A DNA stretch of 64,000 nt from positions 1 through 64,000 of the forward strand of contig NZ_AFOY02000017.1 of assembly GCF_000217955.3 (NCBI RefSeq). The letters run 5' to 3'. Of this stretch, positions 24,783 through 32,644 are shown in pieces (positions within the stretch are counted from its first letter, which is position 1; every line of letters starts with the position of its first letter). The notes under the pieces are model-generated. The model saw only the letters and a program-made list of their open reading frames with translations, had not been told where the DNA came from and ran no database searches. The DNA is from Pseudomonas fluorescens HK44. Lineage in GTDB: Bacteria > Pseudomonadota > Gammaproteobacteria > Pseudomonadales > Pseudomonadaceae. The position numbers were made by a program, and so were the translations under genes.

Positions 24783-27194
24783 TTATTCCGACAGTTTGTA
24801 AGCGATCACATAGTCGCCCATTTTGGTGCCCAGCGAACCATGGCCGCCAACCACCAGCAGCACGTACTGTTTGCCGTCCTTGCCGGTGTAGGTCATCGGT
24901 GTGGCCTGGCCGCCGGCCGGCAGGCGCGACTTCCACAGTTCCTTGCCGTTGTTGACGTCATAGGCGCGCAGGTACTGGTCCAGGGTGCCGCTGAGGAAGC
25001 CGACGCCGCCGGCAGTAACGATCGAGCCGCCCATGCTGGGCACGCCGATCGGCAGGCCGATTGGCAGTGGTGAGCTGTCGCGGCTGGTGCCGTTTTTGCG
25101 TTTCCACACCACTTTGTTGGTGGTCAGGTCGATACCGGCCACGTAGCCCCAGGCCGGCGCCTGGCACGGTACGCCGAATGGCGACATGAACGGGTGCATG
25201 GTCACCGCGTACGGTGCGCCGGTGTTGGGTTGGATACCCGAGGTCTCGCTCTCGCGCTTGCTCCCGGCAGCCACTTCAGCCTGCGGGATCAGTTTGGAGA
25301 CGAACGCCATATAGTTCGGGCTGGTGAACAGCATCTGGCGAACCGGGTCGAGCGACACGCTGCCCCAGTTGAACACCCCGACGTTACCCGGATAGATCAG
25401 GCTGCCCTGCAACGACGGCGGGGTGTACTGGCCTTCGTAGCGCAGTTGCTTGAACTGGATGCGGCAGAGCATCTGGTCGAACGGGCTGGCGCCCCACATG
25501 GCTTTTTCGGTCAGTTCCGGGCCGAGCAGGTTGAGGTCCGAGCGGGCCTGGGTCGGTGCGGTATGGTCGCCGGTGACTGCGCCTTGCGGCGCCGGCACTT
25601 CGTGAATCGGCACGATCGGTGTGCCGTTGCGACGGTCGAGCACATACAGGCTGCCCTGCTTGGTCGGTGCGATCAGCGCCGGCTTGACGCCGTCGGCGGT
25701 CTTCATGTCGAGCAGGGTCGGCTGGCTGCCAACGTCCATGTCCCACAGGTCGTGGTGGGTGAACTGGAAGTTCCAGCGCACCTTGCCGGTCGCCAGGTCC
25801 AGGGCCACCAGGCCGGCGCTGAATTTTTCTGCGCCTGGCGTGCGGTCGGCACCCCACTGGTCAGGCATCTGGTTGCCCAGCGGCAGGTAAACCATGCCGA
25901 GTTTCTCGTCGACGCTGGCCAGCGACCACATGTTCGGCGAGTTGCGGGTGTAGATCTTGCCCGGCGCCAAAGGCTCGGTCGCCTCAGGGTTGCCGCTGTC
26001 CCAGTTCCAGACCAGGTGACCGTCGCGAATGTCGAAGGCGCGGATCACGCCAGACGGCTCGTTGGTCGATTCGTTGTCGGTGACGTGACCGCCCATGATC
26101 ACCAGATCACGGCTGATTGCCGCCGGGGAAGTGGCGTAGTAGCCGCCGGGGGTGAACGGACCGATACCTTGGGTCAGGTCAACCACGCCGTGATTGCCGA
26201 AGCCTTCGCAGAGCTTGCCGGTGTCGGCGTTCAGGGCGATCAGGCGAGCATCGGCGGTAGGCAGGTAGAGGCGACGCGGGCACGCTTGCGCAACGGCCTT
26301 GCCAGCTTCGGAGATGACCGCGCTCGACGCGTTATCAGCCTTGGCGTAGGCGTTCTCGTCGTAGTAGGAAACGCCACGGCAGGTCATGTGGGCGAAGCCC
26401 TTGAAGCCCACCGGGCTCTTGATCTGCGGGTCGAAGCGCCAGAGTTCCTTGCCGGTGTCCGGGTCCAGCGCCAGCACCTTGCTGTGGGCGGTGCAGGCAT
26501 AGAGCATGCCGTTGGCCTTCAGCGGGGTGTTCTCGTTGGTCAGTTCCACCGGGTCATCGGCGGTCGGCAGGTCGCCGGTGCGGATGCGCCAGGCTTCCTG
26601 CAGCTTGCCGACGTTGGCCGGGGTGATTTGCTTCAGCGGCGAGTAGCGGTCGCCGAATTCGGTGCGGCCATAGGCCTGCCACTCGCCTTCGGGCATGGCT
26701 GGCGCGGTGCTGGTCATGTCGGCAGTGTCGCGGCCCAACTCGCCCATGATCTCACCCGGGTGGGTGAACTGGCTGGCAACGGCGGTGGCGCCGGCCAGCA
26801 CCACGGCCACGCTGAGCGCAGCGGTGCCTAGCGGTGCGGCGCCATCACGCAGCAGCGGACGGCGGAACCACGGCAACAGCAGGACTACGCCAAGGGCGAA
26901 CCACAACGACAGACGTGGCACCAATTGCCACCAGTCGAGGCCGATTTCCCACAGCGCCCACACCGTACTGGCGAACAGCACCACGGCGTACAGGCCCAAC
27001 GCCGCACGGCGGGCAGCCAGCAGCAAAATCCCGGTCAGCACCAGGCCGATACCGGCCAGCAGGTAATACAGCGAGCCGCCGAGCATGCTCAGCTTGATCC
27101 CCCCGGCCAGCAAGGCCAGGCCCATTAGCAGAAGCACGATACCGAGCAGGCTCGGTAGCAGACGGCTTCGACTCAAAGCACCATCAGTGCTCAT
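24783..27194 (-). CDS. gcd: Membrane-bound PQQ-dependent glucose dehydrogenase
   Basis: 803 aa. Five hydrophobic segments (residues ~10-150) anchor the protein in the inner membrane. The rest is a periplasmic eight-bladed quinoprotein propeller beginning EWQAYGRTEFGDRYSPLKQITP. Typical stretches include PGAEKFSAGLVALDLATGKVRW and SMGGSIVTAGGVGFLSG. Gcd oxidises glucose to gluconolactone with PQQ and passes electrons to ubiquinone, the first step of the direct oxidative route in Pseudomonas. The sugar porin gene upstream on the same strand fits this role. Confidence 0.95.
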   Translation of the reverse strand: MSTDGALSRSRLLPSLLGIVLLLMGLALLAGGIKLSMLGGSLYYLLAGIGLVLTGILLLAARRAALGLYAVVLFASTVWALWEIGLDWWQLVPRLSLWFALGVVLLLPWFRRPLLRDGAAPLGTAALSVAVVLAGATAVASQFTHPGEIMGELGRDTADMTSTAPAMPEGEWQAYGRTEFGDRYSPLKQITPANVGKLQEAWRIRTGDLPTADDPVELTNENTPLKANGMLYACTAHSKVLALDPDTGKELWRFDPQIKSPVGFKGFAHMTCRGVSYYDENAYAKADNASSAVISEAGKAVAQACPRRLYLPTADARLIALNADTGKLCEGFGNHGVVDLTQGIGPFTPGGYYATSPAAISRDLVIMGGHVTDNESTNEPSGVIRAFDIRDGHLVWNWDSGNPEATEPLAPGKIYTRNSPNMWSLASVDEKLGMVYLPLGNQMPDQWGADRTPGAEKFSAGLVALDLATGKVRWNFQFTHHDLWDMDVGSQPTLLDMKTADGVKPALIAPTKQGSLYVLDRRNGTPIVPIHEVPAPQGAVTGDHTAPTQARSDLNLLGPELTEKAMWGASPFDQMLCRIQFKQLRYEGQYTPPSLQGSLIYPGNVGVFNWGSVSLDPVRQMLFTSPNYMAFVSKLIPQAEVAAGSKRESETSGIQPNTGAPYAVTMHPFMSPFGVPCQAPAWGYVAGIDLTTNKVVWKRKNGTSRDSSPLPIGLPIGVPSMGGSIVTAGGVGFLSGTLDQYLRAYDVNNGKELWKSRLPAGGQATPMTYTGKDGKQYVLLVVGGHGSLGTKMGDYVIAYKLSE

Positions 27195-27298
27195 AGTGTG
27201 GTTCTCCGTGACGTTTTAAGTAGTCCCGCGCCTGTTCACTGTAGATGACGATCAGGCGCGGGCAGGTTTCAGTACAAAAGTTCAGTTGATGCATTCCT

Positions 27299-27388
27299 TG
27301 TGGGAGCGAGCCTGCTCGCGAAGGGGTCGTCAGCTTCTACATCAACGTTGACTGACCCACCGCTATCGCGAGCAGGCTCGCTCCCACA
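27299..27388. repeat. REP doublet between oprB and gcd
   Basis: TGTGGGAGCGAGCCTGCTCG ... inverted copy CGCGAGCAGGCTCGCTCCCA, the second REP class (a GAGCCTGCTCGCG variant). Confidence 0.9.
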
Positions 27389-27405
27389 GGGTTTTGTAGC
27401 GTTGG

Positions 27406-28788
27406 TTAGAACGACGACTGGATTTTGATCCCGCCGATCAGCGCGTCATCGACCTGATCGACACCGCCCGGATGGCGGATGTATTGCAGGTTCGGGCGCA
27501 CGGTCAGCCAGTGGGTCACATGCACGCCGTAATAGAGTTCGGCGCTGTATTCGGTGTCTTGCGGCGGCAAATAGGACGGGTCGTTGTAGTCGAAGACCGC
27601 GTGCGCCTGATTGATCGCCTCGGCGTTTTTGCGAAAGGCCGGGTTGACGTGAACACGGGCCAGGGCGAAGCCGATGTCGTCCTGGCTGCGGGCATCGAAC
27701 AGGCCTTTGTAGACGACGCCGGCCTGGACATAGTTGTCGATGGCGTTGGTCTTCTTGTCGTGCATCGTGCCGTTGGCGAACACACTCAAGCCCCGCGAGT
27801 GATCACTGGCGCGGCTGGTCAGCTGTTGCTGCACGCCCAGCCAGACGCCGTGCTTGCTCGATGCGCTGCGGTAGGGCTGACCACTCAGGGCCGCGGGCTG
27901 GCCGTTGCTGTCCTTGTAGACGTCGGTGGCCTTGGCGCTGCTGTAGTAGTAACCGGCGCGGTATTCGCCCGGCAGGCCATTGAGCTTCGGTGTCCACACC
28001 AGCTCCACCGGCAGCACCGTGCCTTGGGTGCCGCTGCCGCTGAGCTTGAAGCCGTTGTCGCGATCCAGGTTCGATGGGTTCTGCTCGTACGCACCGATTT
28101 GGGCGTAGAGCTCGGGCGTCAGGTGATATTTGACCCGCAGCGCCCATTGGCTGACCGGCCAGTTGTACCAGATGCCACCGGCCCAGTTGCCGACCTGGGA
28201 GCCGCAAAACGCCAGGTTCTGGAAGTCGCAGGGGAAGCTGTTGAAGTCTTCGCCTTCGCCAAAACGACCGGCCTTGATGTCGAGCTTCTGATCGAAGAAT
28301 TTCTGCTGATACCACATTTGCGTCAACCGGGTGGTCTGGCCACGGCCCCAGACTTCCTGGGCCGAGGTGAAACCGCCGACACGCGGATCGTTGATCCGGT
28401 CGTTGCTGATGTTGTTGCCGCTGCGTTCGGTGAGGGTCAGCTGAAATTCAGCGTCGTGCCAGCCGAGGATCTTTTGCAGGTCCAGGTGCGTGCCGAGGCC
28501 GAACTGGTCGCTGTAGCGCGCGGTGCGGTCGTGGTCGTAGCCGCCATGCAGGTTGCTGCCCATCTCGCCGGTGTAGTCGAGCTTGAAGTCGTAGCCTTTT
28601 TCCGCGAGTTCGGTGCGTGTGCCGTTCCAGTCGCCGAGCATCCACGGTGAGTCGCTATCGAATGCAGGGGCGGCCTGAGCGTAGGCGGCAAGACTCAGGG
28701 CGCTGAGCCCACCGAGCAGGGTTATGGCTTTTCGGGCAGCAACAGTTGGGAAGACAGCGCTGTCTCGCAAAGTCTGAATGTCAGGCAT
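27406..28788 (-). CDS. OprB-family carbohydrate-selective porin
   Basis: 460 aa. A signal peptide (TLLGGLSALSLAAYAQA, cleaved near residue 40) is followed by the OprB start SPWMLGDWNGTRTELAEKGY and barrel sequence ending IGGIKIQSSF with a terminal Phe. OprB porins admit glucose and other sugars across the outer membrane. It lies upstream of gcd on the same strand with a REP doublet between, so both may serve glucose use. The ribosome site before ATG 28788 is poor, and I found no better start. Confidence 0.9.
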   Translation of the reverse strand: MPDIQTLRDSAVFPTVAARKAITLLGGLSALSLAAYAQAAPAFDSDSPWMLGDWNGTRTELAEKGYDFKLDYTGEMGSNLHGGYDHDRTARYSDQFGLGTHLDLQKILGWHDAEFQLTLTERSGNNISNDRINDPRVGGFTSAQEVWGRGQTTRLTQMWYQQKFFDQKLDIKAGRFGEGEDFNSFPCDFQNLAFCGSQVGNWAGGIWYNWPVSQWALRVKYHLTPELYAQIGAYEQNPSNLDRDNGFKLSGSGTQGTVLPVELVWTPKLNGLPGEYRAGYYYSSAKATDVYKDSNGQPAALSGQPYRSASSKHGVWLGVQQQLTSRASDHSRGLSVFANGTMHDKKTNAIDNYVQAGVVYKGLFDARSQDDIGFALARVHVNPAFRKNAEAINQAHAVFDYNDPSYLPPQDTEYSAELYYGVHVTHWLTVRPNLQYIRHPGGVDQVDDALIGGIKIQSSF

Positions 28789-29122
28789 AGAGAAGGAATT
28801 CTTGGTCTTTTAGGGGAAGAGAGCTGAACGCTGCGAAGGGAAATCGGGCAGGTGAAGCGATTCAGCTTTTAGGCTTGCAAGGATAATGATCTGTAACAAA
28901 GAGAGAAAGGGCTTTTCTTGACATGAATCATTTCGGATTTGGTAACAGTGTGCCGTCACCCTTGAAAAGATCGCAGCTCCACGTAGGACGGTGTACACCC
29001 GTAGGCTGCGATCTTTCAGAGTTCACCTACATTTAACGGATAGCGCACAGAGTCCTTCCACCGCAGGACACCCTCGGCTAAGGTGCGCGGCTTCCTCTAC
29101 TTTCTTCGTTCAAAGGCCCGGC
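28789..29122. other. Divergent intergenic region oprB / VF530
   Basis: It contains an inverted repeat AAGATCGCAGC (28967-28977) / GCTGCGATCTT (29005-29015) with the palindrome GTGTACAC in the loop, a form of extragenic repeat seen in Pseudomonas. Promoters of both flanking genes must lie here, but none is clear by eye. Confidence 0.5.
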
Positions 29123-29353
29123 ATGACCGAACAGAACACCAACCCGCTGCACGGCGTGACCCTGGAACAGATCCTTAACACGCTGGTTCAACACTACGAA
29201 TGGTCGGGGCTGGCCGAGCGCATCGACATTCGCTGCTTCAAGAGCGATCCGAGTATCAAGTCGAGCCTGACCTTCCTGCGCAAAACCCCGTGGGCCCGTG
29301 AGAAAGTCGAAAAGCTCTACGTGAAGTTGATGCGCACCAAACGTCCGCTCTAA
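29123..29353 (+). CDS. VF530 family (DUF2132) DNA-binding protein
   Basis: 76 aa from ATG 29123 (MTEQNTNPLHGVTLEQILN). Conserved family stretches are LEQILNTLVQHYEW, RIDIRCFKSDPSIKSSLTFLRKTPWAREKVE and LYVKL. The family fold is known (VF530 of Vibrio fischeri) and double-stranded DNA binding has been proposed; the role in the cell is unknown. The frame is open upstream to 28991 but this longer part has no family similarity. Confidence 0.85.
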   Translation: MTEQNTNPLHGVTLEQILNTLVQHYEWSGLAERIDIRCFKSDPSIKSSLTFLRKTPWAREKVEKLYVKLMRTKRPL

Positions 29354-29362
29354 GGAATATAG

Positions 29363-30016
29363 ATGCCCGCCGAGCCGACTCGATTGTCGCCCGTCATGAG
29401 CCGTTTTACCCGCTTGGCCGCCGTGCTGGGCTGGCTGGGATTGAGCATTCAGCTGTATCTGGTGTTTTACGGCCGCTGGAGTGTCAGCGCCAGCCAGCTG
29501 GGTGGGCTGGTGAGTTACTTCAGTTACTTTACGGTCCTGACCAATACGCTGGTGGCGACGGTGCTGACCTGTGCCGTGACCTCACGCGAGTCGAAAGGCC
29601 GCACGTTCTTTTTGCAGCCGTGGGTCAGCAGCGGGATCGCCGTGAGCATTACCCTGGTCGGCCTGGCGTACAGCCTGTTGTTGCGGCATTTGTGGCATCC
29701 GCAGGGCTGGCAGTTCATCGCCGACGAGTTGTTGCATGACATCATGCCGCTGCTGTTTCTGTTCTATTGGTGGCGGTGTGTGCCCAAGGGCACCTTGCGC
29801 CTTGGCCACATCGGGTGGTGGGTGATTTACCCGGTGCTGTATTTCGCTTTTACCTTGCTGCGTGGGCACGAACTGGGGCTCTACCCGTATCCCTTCATCA
29901 ATGTCGAAAAACTCGGTTATCCCCAGGTGTTCATCAATGCCAGCGGGATATTGCTGGGGTTTGTGCTGATTGCACTGGTGGTGGTCGGGCTGGATCGATG
30001 GCGCGGACGGTCGTAG
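29363..30016 (+). CDS. Pr6Pr family membrane protein
   Basis: 217 aa with about six hydrophobic segments. The N-terminal FTRLAAVLGWLGLSIQLYLVF, then LVSYFSYFTVLTNTLVA, ELLHDIMPLLFLFYW and LRGHELGLYPYPFINVEKLGY are typical of the FAR-17a/AIG1-like Pr6Pr family. Function is unknown. It begins 9 bp after the VF530 gene, with AAGGA before the ATG, so they form an operon. A second ATG 12 codons in (29399) is possible. Confidence 0.82.
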   Translation: MPAEPTRLSPVMSRFTRLAAVLGWLGLSIQLYLVFYGRWSVSASQLGGLVSYFSYFTVLTNTLVATVLTCAVTSRESKGRTFFLQPWVSSGIAVSITLVGLAYSLLLRHLWHPQGWQFIADELLHDIMPLLFLFYWWRCVPKGTLRLGHIGWWVIYPVLYFAFTLLRGHELGLYPYPFINVEKLGYPQVFINASGILLGFVLIALVVVGLDRWRGRS

Positions 30017-30033
30017 CGATCACAAAGCACTTT

Positions 30034-30166
30034 TGTGGCGAGGGAGCTTGCTCCCGCTCGGCGGCGAAGCCGTCGTAAACCGGGTAATGTGGTCTGCCTG
30101 ATACAACCCGATTGAATGGCTTTGGGGTCGCTTCACGACCCAGCGGGAGCAAGCTCCCTCGCCACA
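30034..30166. repeat. REPIN between convergent genes
   Basis: GAGGGAGCTTGCTCCC doublet between the Pr6Pr gene and the siderophore-interacting protein gene. Confidence 0.9.
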
Positions 30167-30177
30167 GGTGTCCGTCA

Positions 30178-30963
30178 TTACACTTCGTCGCTGTCGTCGA
30201 GTTTCCAGTAGCCCACGGCTTTCACCTGATCCTGATTCAAGCCTTTCTCGTCCAGCAGCACGCGGCGGATCTGTCGTGAGGCTCTGGATTCTGTGGCGAT
30301 CCACGCATACAACTCGCCGCTGGGTATTGGCAGTTGTTGTACGGTGGTCAGCAGGTGGTTTTTGCCGGCTTCGCGCAAGACCCAGATCACCTTGACCTCT
30401 GCCTGGCTGTCGAGGATTTGCTGTTCGGCACCGTTTTCGATTTCCACCACCACCAGGGCGCGACGGTTGGCCGCCAGGCCTTCGAGGCGGCGGGCGATGG
30501 CGGGCAGGGCGGTCTCGTCGCCGATCAACAGATAACTGTCGAACACGTCGGGCACGACCATCGAGCCCCGTGGCCCGCCGATGTGCAGGAACTGGCCGGG
30601 GGTGGCCTGAGCCGCCCAGGTTGAGGCAGGGCCATCGCCGTGCAATACAAAGTCGATGTCCAGCTCCAGCGTGTCCAGGTCGTAACGGCGTGGCGTGTAG
30701 TCGCGCATCGCCGGCATTGGCCCGCTGTCTTTGCCAGCGCCCAGCACCAGGGTTTCCAGTGTGGCGAGTTCCGCGGCGGTTTGCGGGAAAAACAGCTTTA
30801 CGTGGTCGTCCGTTCCGAGGCTGACGAAGCCGGCCAGCTCCGGTCCGCCGAGGGTGATCCGGCGCATGCGCGGGGTCAGGTCGACCACCCGCAGCACTTG
30901 CAGGCGACGGCGTTTGAGTTCGTGGCTGACGCGGTGAATGGTTTGCACAATGACGTCGGTCAT
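30178..30963 (-). CDS. Siderophore-interacting protein, NfeF(YqjH)-like ferric reductase
   Basis: 261 aa. FAD-binding barrel (~18-130, with RDYTPRRYDLDTLELDIDFVLHG) and a C-terminal NAD(P)H-binding SIP domain (~135-255, YLLIGDETALPAIARRLEGL; ending KAVGYWKLD). Such proteins reduce ferric siderophores in the cytoplasm to release iron. The stop of the PadR gene overlaps its start by 4 bp. This pairing is the same as E. coli yqjI-yqjH (NfeR-NfeF), so NfeF-like NADPH-dependent ferric chelate reductase is the best reading. Confidence 0.9.
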   Translation of the reverse strand: MTDVIVQTIHRVSHELKRRRLQVLRVVDLTPRMRRITLGGPELAGFVSLGTDDHVKLFFPQTAAELATLETLVLGAGKDSGPMPAMRDYTPRRYDLDTLELDIDFVLHGDGPASTWAAQATPGQFLHIGGPRGSMVVPDVFDSYLLIGDETALPAIARRLEGLAANRRALVVVEIENGAEQQILDSQAEVKVIWVLREAGKNHLLTTVQQLPIPSGELYAWIATESRASRQIRRVLLDEKGLNQDQVKAVGYWKLDDSDEV

Positions 30964-31538
30964 TCGGCCTTCTCCTGAACAGGTTGAACGACAGGGCCAT
31001 CGACGATGGCTTTGGCGGTGTTGTTGAGCAGGTCGCGCACCCGCAGGATTTCTTCCGGGCTCCAGCGGCCGTGATGCATTTGCAAGGCATGACGCAGGTT
31101 GTGCACCGCTTCGTGGATCTCGGCCGGGCGGTCTTGCCCGCGCAACGAACGCTTGCTGACCTCGATGCGCATGCGCACGCCGTCCAGGGCAATTGCCTGC
31201 TCGCTTAATGACAGACGTCCGGCGTCGGTGATGCTGTAGCGTTTTTTTCCACCTTCGGCATCGCCGAGGATCATTTCGCTTTCTTCAAGAAAAGTCAGGG
31301 TCGGGTAGATCACGCCAGGGCTTGGGCTATAGGCGCCGTCGAACATGCTTTCGATCTGGCGGATCAGGTCATAGCCATGGCACGGCTGCTCGGCGATCAG
31401 CGCCAGCAACAGCAGTTTCAGATCGCCGGGGGCGAAAACCCGGGGGCCGCGTCCACCGCGTTCGCGGCCGGGGCCAGGGCGTTTTTCGAAGCCGTCGCGG
31501 CCGTCAGTGTGTTCTCGGTGGGCATGATGGTCTCTCAT
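30960..31538 (-). CDS. PadR-family regulator, NfeR(YqjI)-like
   Basis: 192 aa from ATG 31538 (MRDHHAHREHTDGRDG). A His-rich N-terminus precedes the PadR winged helix (~38-115), with CHGYDLIRQIESMFDGAYSP, SPGVIYPTLTFLEE and EGGKKRYSITDAG. E. coli NfeR has the same His-rich start and domain and is a nickel-responsive repressor of the ferric reductase gene nfeF. A longer frame from 31613 would run across the palindrome at 31574 and is rejected. Coupling to the reductase gene supports autoregulated repression. Confidence 0.87.
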   Translation of the reverse strand: MRDHHAHREHTDGRDGFEKRPGPGRERGGRGPRVFAPGDLKLLLLALIAEQPCHGYDLIRQIESMFDGAYSPSPGVIYPTLTFLEESEMILGDAEGGKKRYSITDAGRLSLSEQAIALDGVRMRIEVSKRSLRGQDRPAEIHEAVHNLRHALQMHHGRWSPEEILRVRDLLNNTAKAIVDGPVVQPVQEKAE

Positions 31539-31573
31539 TTTTGCGTCTTCTCTCGTCGTGTTTAGATACAACT

Positions 31574-31587
31574 TAAGATATATCTTA
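31574..31587. promoter_or_regulatory. Palindrome TAAGATATATCTTA, probable PadR/NfeR operator
   Basis: A 14-bp perfect palindrome lies 36 bp upstream of the regulator start, in the only AT-rich block of that promoter region. It fits an autoregulatory operator of the PadR protein. The assignment is by position. Confidence 0.65.
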
Positions 31588-31799
31588 CTGCTTGGGCAAG
31601 CGTTCTGGACCAACGGTCGCCGTCATGCCGACTGCGGCGCCGCTTAAAGACCACGCGCAATGAGTGATGAGTTGATTGCTTTTTTAGAGTAATTGAACTA
31701 ATTGTAAAGTTAATCTGCTGATCATTAACCGAGTGCCGGGAGTTAAGTAGTACCGGTCTTACAGAGGTTGGGTTGGTTTTTATCTGTGTGCTTTTTTAG

Positions 31800-31878
31800 T
31801 TAGAGCTGTGTGTAGTATTTCTCTGGGGGATAAAGAAGTGCTGTTAGTACTTTTTTGACTTTTATCCTACGGCTCTAA
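31800..31878. promoter_or_regulatory. Nested inverted repeats upstream of the fimbrial operon
   Basis: Three concentric repeats share one centre: TTAGAGC (31800-31806) with GCTCTAA (31872-31878), GGATAAA (31828-31834) with TTTATCC (31861-31867), and AAGT (31836) with ACTT (31849). A T6 run follows the innermost arm. The region is strongly AT-rich compared with its surroundings. It lies 170-250 bp before the pilin ATG. It may be an RNA leader or a protein-binding site. Confidence 0.45.
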
Positions 31879-32049
31879 AGTCGTTGTTACTACCTGTTCT
31901 TAGGAAGTTGCGTACTTACTTTCTCAACGGATTTGACGATCATTCTCTGGCGTCGAAAGTTAAGCGAAATCGCCATCGTTGTATTGAGTGGTATTCGCAT
32001 TTCAAGACTTTTCTCGGCCCAATCCTTTGAAATAGACAGGTACTTAATA

Positions 32050-32535
32050 ATGTTCAAGAAGCTTGCAATCGCCGTTCCGATGACCCTCCTGGCCCTGAGC
32101 TCTTCGATGGCGTTCGCTGCGGAAGAAGCGCGTTCGTCCATCAACATCAGCGCTAATATCCCCACCGAAGTATTCCACGCCCAACCGGTGAATCCTGACT
32201 TCGGTAAAGATGAAAAAATGGCCTGGAACGTGGTATCTGAGACCTTGAGCCCGCTGCGTGCGACTTACGATATCCGCCACACTCTCGGTTCGGTCAATGC
32301 TTACGTGGAAGGTGGTCCGCAACCCCTGTACAACGGCATCAACAACATTCCGCTGTACTACACCTTCAACGGCGTAACCTTGACCGCTTCTTCCAAAGAA
32401 GTGGTCAGCGATGCCGCATCCAACGGGGGCATGCGGGCTGATCTGGTGATTACTGCCGGCCCGCCTGCTAACGGTCAGACAGGTCTTTACACGGCCAATC
32501 CAGTCGTGATCTTCGATGCCGTTCCGCGCATCTAA
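32050..32535 (+). CDS. CS1-type fimbrial major subunit
   Basis: 161 aa from ATG 32050. A signal peptide, MFKKLAIAVPMTLLALSS then SMAFA, is cleaved near residue 23. The mature protein (ISANIPTEVFHAQPVNPDFGKDEKMAW ... NPVVIFDAVPRI) has the CooA/CfaB pattern of CS1-type (alpha, alternate chaperone-usher) pilins. It has no cysteines, unlike classical FimA pilins. The first gene of an operon is usually the major subunit made in excess. A longer frame from 31933 is rejected because it lacks a signal peptide. Confidence 0.88.
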   Translation: MFKKLAIAVPMTLLALSSSMAFAAEEARSSINISANIPTEVFHAQPVNPDFGKDEKMAWNVVSETLSPLRATYDIRHTLGSVNAYVEGGPQPLYNGINNIPLYYTFNGVTLTASSKEVVSDAASNGGMRADLVITAGPPANGQTGLYTANPVVIFDAVPRI

Positions 32536-32644
32536 GTCAGTCATGACTTAAGGCTCAGCCTTATTCGTTAACACTTACCGGTCGATGGGTAATCACTGCC
32601 TGTCGATCGGGTTTCAACGCATTTATCTTCAGAGTATCCCGTTC

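Noticed and set aside
25194..26831. 545-codon forward open frame inside gcd
   Set aside because: Antisense of gcd; composition bias only.
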